Source: Pseudomonadota bacterium
GTDB lineage: Bacteria > SAR324 > XYD2-FULL-50-16 > JAHJRI01
Direction: 5' to 3'
DNA: 5,283 bases
NCBI GenBank assembly: GCA_022360105.1
Contig: JAKSDL010000578.1
Location: 1 to 5,283, forward strand
How positions within the stretch are numbered: position 1 is the first letter of the stretch; each line of letters opens with the position of its first letter. This document shows positions 1 through 5,130 of this stretch, piece after piece. The notes under the pieces were generated by a model, which was not told where the DNA came from, did no database searches, and worked only from the letters and a program-made list of their open reading frames with translations. Both the position numbers and the translations under genes were made by a program.

Positions 1-137
1 ACGTGCCGGCCTACGACATGGGCTATAAATCCGTGGAGGTGATCGCGCGGAATCTTAACGCCAAGGAACCAAAAGTGGTGCACAAATGTCTTGACGCACC
101 GATTGTTTTTCGCGAATCCACTCAAACCATCAGCTGA
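1..137 (+). CDS. LacI-family transcriptional regulator, C-terminal fragment (5' end outside window)
   Basis: Only the last 44 codons are present, read from base 3 to the TGA at 135-137. The segment has the layout of the end of a LacI/PurR-type sugar-sensing domain: a PAYDMGYKSVEVIARNL stretch matches the family's 'P..eMG..AvelL' helix, and the end, IVFRESTQ, matches the very common '(V)RESTA' strand that closes the periplasmic-binding-protein-like fold. Such proteins bind a sugar or nucleoside effector and repress nearby catabolic genes. The DNA-binding N-terminus is not in the window, so a free-standing periplasmic sugar-binding protein is a less likely alternative. It lies 82 bases upstream of a DeoC-like aldolase, which would suit a local regulator, but no operator was identified. 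The family call is fairly secure; effector and targets are unknown. Confidence 0.72.
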   Translation, partial: VPAYDMGYKSVEVIARNLNAKEPKVVHKCLDAPIVFRESTQTIS

Positions 138-219
138 AAAAATCAGATTTTCAATCGTAAGTGACTGTTTTGATGAGGATCGGCACCCTGCATCATTTTA
201 ACAAACAGGTAGTATAAAA

Positions 220-945
220 ATGGAAACAACCAAACAGATGGAGATTCAACGTTATATCGACTACTCTACGCTAAAACCCGAGATGACCGTGGATGAGGTA
301 AAGGGAGCATTGGAACGTGCCATAGAGGACAACTACAAAGCGATTTGTGTTCGCCCTTGTGACATTGAAATGGCAGTCGCCATGTGCAAAGGAACCGATA
401 CCGTATCCTGTTGTGTACTGGACTACCCGCATGGCACCGGAGGGAAAGAGGCAAAAAAGGCACTTACCGAGATTTATGCCAAACAGGGAATCGAAGAGAT
501 TGACATGGTCATGAATTTCGGTTTGGCCCGCTCAGGGTTGTGGGATAGTGTCGGAGAGGAGATCACAGCTGTCACACGAGCAGCTCATGACAACGGAGCG
601 ATTGTCAAAGTGATCTTTGAAATTGGACACCTGACGCTGGACCAGATTGGGAAAGCAACGGAAGTCTGCATCGAGTGCGATGCTGACTTTGTTAAAACCT
701 GCACCGGTTTTTACGAACCTGTCACGGAAGAAGCAGTGAAGATGATGTTGGATACGGCTGCAGGGCGGACGAAAGTAAAGGCATCAGGCCCTGGTATCTT
801 TGATTTGGCAACCGCAAAAAAATACATTGATCTGGGAGTCGAGCGACTGGGTATCGGATCTGCGTTTTCGGACAAGATCCTGGCTGAATCCCGTGGCATC
901 GACGTATCCGAAATGGATAAGGGTATCAGCAAGGGCGAGTATTAG
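220..945 (+). CDS. deoC: DeoC-family class I aldolase (deoxyribose-phosphate aldolase-like)
   Basis: The 241-aa product has the length and motif order of DeoC, a cytoplasmic Schiff-base aldolase that cleaves 2-deoxyribose 5-phosphate into acetaldehyde and glyceraldehyde 3-phosphate in deoxynucleoside breakdown. Visible motifs are IDYSTLKP (residues 13-20, family form IDHT.LKP), ICVRP (42-46), DMVMNFG (95-101, with the conserved Asp95), FVKTCTGF (157-164, Lys159 as the expected Schiff-base lysine) and VKASGP (186-191, Lys187 as the second active-site lysine). A glycine-rich GIGS (211-214) fits the phosphate-binding loop. Two departures from classical DeoC are IDYST for IDHT and GFYEP after the Schiff-base lysine, where DeoC usually has GFST and a glycine-rich loop, so the natural substrate may differ. 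The start at 220 has only a weak upstream AGGTAG; Met7 is an alternative. It follows the LacI-type gene and precedes a UroD-like gene by 143 bases. Confidence 0.86.
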   Translation: METTKQMEIQRYIDYSTLKPEMTVDEVKGALERAIEDNYKAICVRPCDIEMAVAMCKGTDTVSCCVLDYPHGTGGKEAKKALTEIYAKQGIEEIDMVMNFGLARSGLWDSVGEEITAVTRAAHDNGAIVKVIFEIGHLTLDQIGKATEVCIECDADFVKTCTGFYEPVTEEAVKMMLDTAAGRTKVKASGPGIFDLATAKKYIDLGVERLGIGSAFSDKILAESRGIDVSEMDKGISKGEY

Positions 946-970
946 AGACGAGGCCCGGTGCTTGACATGG

Positions 971-1018
971 CCGGCCTGTAAACCGGTTAACACTCAATAT
1001 CTGCTTCATAAAGGCCGG
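971..1018 (+). repeat. Intergenic inverted repeat between the aldolase and first UroD-like gene
   Basis: CCGGCCT (971-977) is exactly complementary to AGGCCGG (1012-1018) across a 34-base loop, and the loop contains a small perfect palindrome, AACCGGTT (981-988). There is no T-run after the right arm, so this is not a canonical intrinsic terminator. It could be an operator or a transcript-processing hairpin, or chance in a CCGG-rich stretch. Nothing else is recognisable in this 143-base gap apart from the ribosome binding site AGAGG at 1078-1082. Confidence 0.3.
986..993 (+). repeat. GTTAACAC intergenic direct repeat, copy 1
   Basis: This is the first of three identical octamers with a GTTAAC palindromic core, located in the gap between the aldolase and the first UroD-like gene and overlapping the AACCGGTT palindrome. 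See the other copies at 3913-3920 and 3973-3980. The purpose is unknown. Confidence 0.28.
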
Positions 1019-1088
1019 ATGCCAACGTTTGATTTTTCAGAGTGAACGGATGCATGTGATTGTATTTTAGCTTAAACAGAGGATAAAA

Positions 1089-2114
1089 ATGACCTACACA
1101 GCCTTTGACCGCTTCAACGACGCGATAACGTCCAGTCCCAAGGATCGTGTGCCCGTAATAGCAGGAACGATTCTTTGGGGTGCCACCAATTTTCCGGGCG
1201 CATCCTATCAGGAAATCGTCTCGGACCCGGAACTGATTGCCGCGGCACAACTGTGGGTAAAGGAAACCGTTTCCTTTGACCTCGTTTATCCCACCCCGGA
1301 CAACTTTTTCATTGGGGAGGCGTTCGGATGCAAGATTCGATATTCCGACGGGGATCCGATCCTGGACCACCTTCCGATGAAATTAAAAACCTTAAATGAC
1401 ATTGATGCGATTAACTTTCCAAACCCCAGAAAAGACGGCAGATTTCCGGTGGTTTTGGCAGCGGCAAAACGATTGTTTGAAGAGACAAAAGGAACGATTC
1501 CCATCATGGCAAATATTGAAGGAGTGTTTACGGTTGCCACCCGCATCATAGATCCTTCACAGATTCTGCGCATGACCCTCAAAACACCGGAAGTATTGGA
1601 CGTTTTTTTGGACAGGATCAATCGAGTGTTGATTGAGCTTTCCTTAGCGCTTGTGGAAAACGGGGTGAATTCCATATCCATGCCGGAGCCGACAGCTTCT
1701 TCGAGCATGCTCTCGCCCAAGATGTTCAGGAGATTTGTTCTTCCCCGTCTCCAGGAATATACAAAGGAAGTGAATGTTCCGGTCATGCTCCATATCTGTG
1801 GCGATACGGCTCCGATATTGGATGCCATGGCAGAGACGGGAGCGGATATCCTCAGTCTGGATCAGTGCATGAACCTTGCGGAGGCTAGAAAGGTTTTACC
1901 GGAAACAGTGATTGCCGGAAACGTTGATCCCGTGGATTCTCTGCTGATGGGAAAGGTTGAAACGGTTGAACAGGATGCGCTCCGCTGCCTTGAAACCATG
2001 GGAACCGAACGATTCGTTCTGATGCCCGGCTGCGGAATTCCTCCCAAAACATCCATTGAGAATCTCAAGGCGATGGTTCAGACTGCATCCGATTACGGCT
2101 TGGGGAAAAAATAA
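1089..2114 (+). CDS. UroD/MtaA-like methyltransferase with intact zinc site
   Basis: The 341-aa protein belongs to the uroporphyrinogen decarboxylase superfamily, on the MtaA/MtbA/CmuA side rather than true HemE. Those zinc enzymes move methyl groups between a corrinoid protein and a thiol such as coenzyme M. The metal-site signature is complete: LHICGD places His235 and Cys237 as ligands, and LMPGCGIPP places Cys315 as the third, the arrangement used by MtaA. GNVDP (277-281) before the last ligand is also typical. HemE is unlikely because these zinc ligands are present and a HemE-type arginine-rich N-terminus is not evident. The start is well supported by AGAGG at 1078-1082, six bases upstream. 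No corrinoid-protein gene is in view, so the methyl donor and acceptor cannot be named. It is a distant paralogue of the protein at 2882-3913, and its Cys315 aligns with that protein's in-frame TGA. Confidence 0.85.
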   Translation: MTYTAFDRFNDAITSSPKDRVPVIAGTILWGATNFPGASYQEIVSDPELIAAAQLWVKETVSFDLVYPTPDNFFIGEAFGCKIRYSDGDPILDHLPMKLKTLNDIDAINFPNPRKDGRFPVVLAAAKRLFEETKGTIPIMANIEGVFTVATRIIDPSQILRMTLKTPEVLDVFLDRINRVLIELSLALVENGVNSISMPEPTASSSMLSPKMFRRFVLPRLQEYTKEVNVPVMLHICGDTAPILDAMAETGADILSLDQCMNLAEARKVLPETVIAGNVDPVDSLLMGKVETVEQDALRCLETMGTERFVLMPGCGIPPKTSIENLKAMVQTASDYGLGKK

Positions 2115-2251
2115 CCGGCAACCTTCACCAAGTTTCATTCACAGCGAACCGGGAAACAAAAACCGAGGGTGATGGGATTCCAGCCTTGATTCGGAACGAT
2201 GAGGGTCAAATCCCGTTATTGCAAACCATCTTTTTTAAATAAGGAAAAAAC

Positions 2252-2848
2252 ATGAACGATACAAAAAACTGGGCACTGAAAGGAGTTTTCTACGAGTGTT
2301 GCCGCGTTGAGGACGGTCATTGTTCACTATGGTTCAGAAGGGACCTGCCTCATGCCTGTACCAACATGGCGACCTATCGGATTACCGAAGGCCACATTCA
2401 GGGCGTTGATATGAAAGATGTTGTGATAGTGCTGCACCAGGACGGAATCGGTCCGACCATCGACGAATTGGTGCAAGGGGCAGCTGAAGGAGCAGCTTAT
2501 TTCAGCAACAATGTAAATGATAAGCAGAAAGATCTATTGGAAACCTTTCTTAAAACAGAGATCGGTATCCGGCCCTGGAAGAAGAATCTGGGCATTAAAG
2601 TCGCCGAGATCAATGTTGTTGAGGACAATGGCAGCTACCACATCACTATGCCGTTTGGGGAACATAAGATGACCCTGACCAGCGGGGGTGACAAAAGCAA
2701 TCCCATGCAGATGGAAAACCCTTTCAATCCGGCTTTAAGCAACTACAGGTTCTGCAATACCGATTTCTGGAGTTTTCACGATTACGGCAAAAACCTGGAA
2801 TATAAGAATGCAAGCGGTATGGTGGCAGAATTTGCTTTTAGCGGCTGA
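2252..2848 (+). CDS. DUF1326 domain-containing protein
   Basis: The 198-aa product resembles the DUF1326 family, whose biochemical function is not established. Supporting features are the N-terminal NWALKGVFYECC (residues 6-17), matching the family's 'W.l.G.y.e.C' opening, Cys24 and Cys36 following in the usual cysteine-rich segment, and YRITEGHIQGVDMKDVVIVL (42-61), matching 'f.I..G.y.gv.l.gl.v'. The classic CPC motif is replaced by HCSLW. The C-terminal part includes NPFNPALSNYRF (156-167) and FWSFHDYGKNLEY (172-184). There is no signal peptide or membrane helix, so a cytoplasmic protein is expected. The ribosome binding site AAGGA (2241-2245) sits six bases before the start. The next gene begins 33 bases after the stop, so the two are probably co-transcribed. 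The clustered cysteines could bind metal, but that is a guess. Confidence 0.72.
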   Translation: MNDTKNWALKGVFYECCRVEDGHCSLWFRRDLPHACTNMATYRITEGHIQGVDMKDVVIVLHQDGIGPTIDELVQGAAEGAAYFSNNVNDKQKDLLETFLKTEIGIRPWKKNLGIKVAEINVVEDNGSYHITMPFGEHKMTLTSGGDKSNPMQMENPFNPALSNYRFCNTDFWSFHDYGKNLEYKNASGMVAEFAFSG

Positions 2849-2881
2849 TTTTTAATAGAACACTCTTAATGGAGCGAATCA

Positions 2882-3913
2882 ATGGCGAAACAGATGCTGC
2901 TCGACGCAACGCGCGGGCAAAATACCGAAAGGGCTCCCTGGGTCCCTTATGCCGGTGTCAATTGTGCGTACCTGATAGGCGAAACGGCCAAATCCTATCT
3001 CAAGGATCCCGGATTAATCGCAAAAGGTGTTGTAGAAGCTGCTAAAACCTATCATGCAGACGGGATTCCCCTGCTGTTTGACCTTTCCGTGGAAGCCGAA
3101 GCGGTAGGGTGTGAGGTCGAACATTGGGATGACAACGTTCCTTCGGTCAGGACTCACCCCTGCGAAACAAAGACTCCGGAAGAGCTGGGGATGGGTATTT
3201 TCGACAAAGAAGACGGTCGCTGGCCGATCATATTTGAAGCCGCTGCGAAGGCCAAACCCGAATTGGATAAGATGGATTGTGCTATGCTGGGGTTGGCTGC
3301 GGGGCCTTTAACCCTTGCTTCTCACCTGGCTGGAGTCCGAATTTTCACCTCAGTAAAAAAGAACAAGGAATTTGCCCACGCTCTCGTGAACTATGCCGGT
3401 AAACTATGCGCCCAGTCTGTTCGTTACTATGTGGAAATGGGGTGCGATCCCATTGCCATCGTTGATCCGGTAGCGTCTCAGATTCGAGCGGAAACATTCA
3501 GAGAATTTGTAACCCCCAACTGTCAGGAGGCGCTTGAGGTCATCAATGCGGCTAACAGGACTTCGAGTTTCTTCATCTGCGGCGATTGCACCAAGGTCAT
3601 AGAAGAGGTCTGCCAAGTGGGTACGCATGGCTTTGCCATTGATGAGCAGCTGAACATGAACTTTGTCCGCGACACTGCCCTGAAATACAAAAAGGGTTTT
3701 GGCGGTAACCTGAAACTAACGCTGGCTCTTAGTCTCGGTTTGATTTCACCAAGGGAAGATGCAATTGTCAGCCTGGCTGCCGGAGGAACAAGGGGATACA
3801 CCTTTGCCCCTGGCTGAGACCTCCCATTTGATGTTCCGGCGGAACATCTGATTCAGGCTTATGAAGCGAGAGAATGGTTCATGGAACATTATCCCAAGTA
3901 TCCCGAGACCTAG
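2882..3913 (+). CDS. Selenocysteine-containing UroD/MtaA-like protein (TGA at codon 312 read as Sec)
   Basis: The frame from ATG 2882 reaches a TGA at 3815-3817 after 311 codons, then stays open for 31 more codons to a TAG at 3911-3913, giving 343 aa, close to the 341 aa of the paralogue at 1089-2114. The read-through residues fit the family: FAPG-U-DLPFDVPAEHL matches the 'PGC.iP..tp.enl' end of MtaA-like proteins, so the TGA replaces the third zinc-ligand cysteine. A strong hairpin follows the TGA at bSECIS distance. Other motifs are GCEVEHWDDNVPSVRTHP (76-93) and FFICGDC (230-236). In the last, the usual His of H-x-C is Phe231 while Cys233 is kept, so the metal site is remodelled. GGAG (2871-2874) supports the start. 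It probably acts on a methyl group or metal-bound thiol/selenol; the substrate is unknown. A true stop at 3817 would remove the ligand and the last helix. Confidence 0.87.
3815..3817 (+). other. In-frame UGA, probable selenocysteine codon (Sec312)
   Basis: This TGA sits between GCC-CCT-GGC and GAC-CTC-CCA in an otherwise uninterrupted frame. The paralogue at 1089-2114 has cysteine (Cys315) at the aligned position inside PGCGIPP. Homologous sequence continues after the codon, and a bSECIS-like hairpin begins 12 nt downstream. Confidence 0.86.
3830..3848 (+). promoter_or_regulatory. bSECIS hairpin for the UroD-like selenoprotein
   Basis: GATGTTCC (3830-3837) and GGAACATC (3841-3848) form a perfect 8-bp stem around a GGC triloop. 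The stem starts 12 nt after the UGA, and 20 nt separate the UGA from the first loop G. Bacterial SECIS elements lie within the coding sequence just after the UGA, with a guanine in the first two loop positions and roughly 16-37 nt between UGA and loop; this element fits all three. The extra pairs U3828-G3850, U3827-A3851 and A3826-U3852 below a U-U mismatch could lengthen the stem. It would recruit SelB with Sec-tRNA. Confidence 0.83.
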
Positions 3914-3920
3914 TTAACAC
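3913..3920 (+). repeat. GTTAACAC intergenic direct repeat, copy 2
   Basis: The octamer GTTAACAC occurs at 986-993, 3913-3920 and 3973-3980, always outside or at the edge of genes. This copy overlaps the last base of the TAG of the UroD-like selenoprotein gene and lies exactly 60 bases from copy 3. The core GTTAAC is a palindrome. The function is unknown and chance is not excluded. Confidence 0.3.
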
Positions 3921-3972
3921 ATTATTGAAACCTTTAAACCCAGACCGCGTTAAATTATAGCCACACACGGCT

Positions 3973-3980
3973 GTTAACAC
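3973..3980 (+). repeat. GTTAACAC intergenic direct repeat, copy 3
   Basis: This copy sits in the 99-base gap before the first thioredoxin-like gene, 32 bases upstream of its ATG. With the preceding T it forms the perfect palindrome TGTTAACA (3972-3979), which could be a half or whole operator. The rest of the gap shows the ribosome binding site GGAG (3999-4002) and an AT-rich stretch (3950-3960) that could hold a weak promoter, but no convincing -35/-10 pair at proper spacing. Confidence 0.3.
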
Positions 3981-4012
3981 GTAAACCCACAAACCATTGG
4001 AGTACGATAATC

Positions 4013-4405
4013 ATGAAAGAAAAAATACGCATTGATGTGCTTACGCTGGACAGCGTTCAATGTCCTGCCTGTGGGTATATGATGGAGTCTATCGCCGCGC
4101 TTCCCAACGATGTGCAGGAAATGATTCTTTATAAGGAGTGGTCCATCAAATCCAAGGATGGCATCGCCATGTTCACGAAGCTAAAAGGTAAGGTCTTGCC
4201 GACAGTCTGTATTGAGGAGGACCTGGTCTTTCAAAGCATCATCCCTCAATACGAGGAATTGATCGACGCCCTGGCAGACAGGGCACATTCCGATGAACAG
4301 CGTGACCGTATCTTGTTATTGAGGGACAAAGGATTTGACTTTGACAACATCAAGCAGAATCTGGAAAAAGCCGGTGCGGGTAAAAAAACCCGCACAGATG
4401 TGTAA
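4013..4405 (+). CDS. Thioredoxin-fold protein with CPAC active site
   Basis: The first 90 of 130 residues form a small thioredoxin-like domain: a beta strand (IRIDVLTL, 5-12), the redox motif Cys17-Pro-Ala-Cys20 at the start of a helix, a KEWSI strand (41-45), the cis-proline motif LP at 62-63 facing the active site, and a closing strand and helix with IPQYEELIDAL (77-87). Length and layout resemble small archaeal/bacterial thioredoxin- and glutaredoxin-like proteins. Residues 91-130 are a charged tail, partly helical (SDEQRDRILLLRDKG), absent from the two neighbours. There is no signal peptide, so it acts in the cytoplasm. GGAG at 3999-4002 supports the start. It aligns without gaps over 90 residues to the Sec protein at 4840-5121 (35 identities by hand count), with Cys17 opposite Sec17. 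It is a likely disulfide reductase or redox partner of the adjacent enzymes; the partner is unknown. Confidence 0.8.
   Translation: MKEKIRIDVLTLDSVQCPACGYMMESIAALPNDVQEMILYKEWSIKSKDGIAMFTKLKGKVLPTVCIEEDLVFQSIIPQYEELIDALADRAHSDEQRDRILLLRDKGFDFDNIKQNLEKAGAGKKTRTDV
4374..4395 (+). other. Strong hairpin at the 3' end of the CPAC thioredoxin gene
   Basis: GTGCGGGT (4374-4381) pairs perfectly with ACCCGCAC (4388-4395) across a loop of six A residues, an 8-bp GC-rich stem ending 10 bases before the stop codon's last base. No T-run follows, so it is not a textbook intrinsic terminator. It could slow transcription, protect the mRNA 3' end or mark a processing site that sets different levels of the neighbouring genes. 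Confidence 0.5.
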
Positions 4406-4474
4406 GCTCCCTTAAAAACCTACAATGCACGCTGATCGGAAAATCACGGCGTAGACTAGAATATGTTTTAACGG

Positions 4475-4816
4475 ATGCAAGATAAGATTCACATTGAAGT
4501 CACGTTTAAAAACATCTCAAACCTGCCCTGTGTTTACATGGAAAAGGCGGTTCTGGAAATTGTATCGCTAAACAGGCACCGGGTGAAATACAGCAGGTTG
4601 GATATCAGAACGGAAGCAGGCCGAAAACGTTTTCTCTCACTTTCCTGTTCCTTATATGGCGAGAAGGCTGTCTACGTAAACCACCGTTTGGCACCCATCC
4701 CGGGATTGTTTATTAATGGAGAACTGATGTTTGACATCATTCCATCCAGGCAGGAACTGGAAAAAGCAATTGACGACCAGTTGTCCAAGGTGGGAATGGC
4801 AAACGGTGATTCGTGA
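4475..4816 (+). CDS. Thioredoxin-like protein with degenerate active site (NLPC)
   Basis: The 113-aa product starts like its neighbours (MQDKIHIEV compared with MKEKIRIDV and MHEKVLIEV) and ends with the same strand-helix pattern (LFINGELMFDIIPSRQELEKAI, about residues 78-99). Where the first neighbour has Cys-Pro-Ala-Cys this protein has Asn16-Leu-Pro-Cys19, so the first redox cysteine is lost and the second kept. The cis-proline position is IPG (74-76). The middle (residues 30-60) is diverged and richer in Arg and Lys. A dithiol cycle is not possible at this motif; a monothiol, binding or scaffold role is more likely. No clear ribosome binding site precedes 4475, but the start is supported by alignment of the N-termini. 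It lies 69 bases after the CPAC gene and 23 bases before the ATG chosen for the Sec-containing gene, consistent with one transcript. Confidence 0.68.
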   Translation: MQDKIHIEVTFKNISNLPCVYMEKAVLEIVSLNRHRVKYSRLDIRTEAGRKRFLSLSCSLYGEKAVYVNHRLAPIPGLFINGELMFDIIPSRQELEKAIDDQLSKVGMANGDS

Positions 4817-4839
4817 AGATGCACGACATGACAAACATG

Positions 4840-5121
4840 ATGCATGAAAAAGTACTGATTGAGGTCTTTGTTACCAATTTAAGGCAATGAGCGGCCTGCG
4901 TCTGCATGATGCAAGCGGTAAGGGGCCTGCCGCAAGAGATTAAGGCAATGGTTGAAATCAGGGAGTGGAACCTGTCCATAGCCGATCATATTGCCGAATT
5001 CAAGCGCGTAAAGGTGAAAAGGCTTCCCAGCATCGCCATCAATGGCGACACGGTCTACGAATCTCTGATACCGGATCAGGAGGAACTGATCGACCAAATC
5101 AGGAAACGACTAATTGGATAA
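4840..5121 (+). CDS. Selenocysteine-containing thioredoxin-like protein (UAAC active site)
   Basis: From ATG 4840 the frame reads 16 codons, meets a TGA at 4888-4890, and continues 76 codons to TAA (5119-5121), giving 93 aa. It aligns without gaps over 90 residues to the protein at 4013-4405 (35 identities by hand count). The TGA falls at residue 17, exactly on Cys17 of that protein's CPAC, giving Sec17-Ala-Ala-Cys20. The cis-proline (LP, 62-63) and the IPDQEELIDQI end (77-87) are also conserved. A stop there would make no sensible protein; the fragment starting at 4906 lacks the first strand and the active site. In-frame ATGs at 4819, 4828 and 4837 are alternative starts, and none has a clear ribosome binding site; 4840 is chosen because MHEKVLIEV lines up with both paralogues. 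Cys22 is an extra cysteine. The expected role is a highly reactive selenol-based oxidoreductase. Confidence 0.85.
4888..4890 (+). other. In-frame UGA, probable selenocysteine codon (Sec17)
   Basis: This TGA lies between CAA and GCG in a frame whose sequence on both sides is homologous to the upstream CPAC thioredoxin-like protein. The aligned residue there is the leading active-site cysteine, and a cysteine three residues later is conserved, giving the U-x-x-C motif typical of redox selenoproteins. Confidence 0.84.
4891..4933 (+). promoter_or_regulatory. Candidate bSECIS structure for the thioredoxin-like selenoprotein
   Basis: The top stem TGCA (4903-4906)/TGCA (4910-4913) encloses a UGA triloop whose second base is G, and begins 12 nt after the Sec codon, as in the upstream element. 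Below an internal loop, C4896-G4918, U4897-G4917, G4898-C4916 and C4899-G4915 can pair, and GCGGC (4891-4895) can close the base with GCCGC (4929-4933). The four-pair top stem is weak and other foldings are possible, so the Sec call rests mainly on homology. Confidence 0.45.
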
Positions 5122-5130
5122 CTCAGCAAA

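Noticed and set aside
138..155. AT-only hairpin after the LacI-type gene as a terminator
   Set aside because: The stem AAAAT/ATTTT has no GC pairs and a three-base loop, too weak for an intrinsic terminator.
943..945. TAG ending the aldolase gene as a possible pyrrolysine codon
   Set aside because: The frame after it runs only 11 codons to a TAA with no resemblance to the family, and the protein is already full length.
962..990. TTGACA-like promoter upstream of the first UroD-like gene
   Set aside because: TTGACA (962-967) is a perfect -35 match, but the hexamers at 16-18 base spacing (such as GGTTAA) do not resemble a -10 box.
1286..1828. Long open frame on the minus strand opposite the first UroD-like gene
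   Set aside because: It is fully contained in a gene with clear family motifs on the other strand and its translation has no recognisable domain.
2174..2214. GGGATT/AATCCC inverted repeat in the gap before the DUF1326 gene
   Set aside because: A six-pair stem with a 29-base loop and no T-run directly after is easily explained by chance.
2846..2848. TGA ending the DUF1326 gene as a third Sec codon
   Set aside because: The next stop in frame is only a few codons later (TAA at 2867-2869), the family normally ends here, and no cysteine is expected at this position.
3815..3817. Pseudogene or nonsense mutation in the second UroD-like gene
   Set aside because: The codon falls exactly at a ligand cysteine, the frame and homology continue to a later stop, and a SECIS-like hairpin follows. 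A random nonsense mutation would not be expected to meet all three.
4814..4816. TGA ending the NLPC thioredoxin-like gene as a Sec codon
   Set aside because: Read-through adds only four residues before another TGA and no homology supports it; this is a normal stop.
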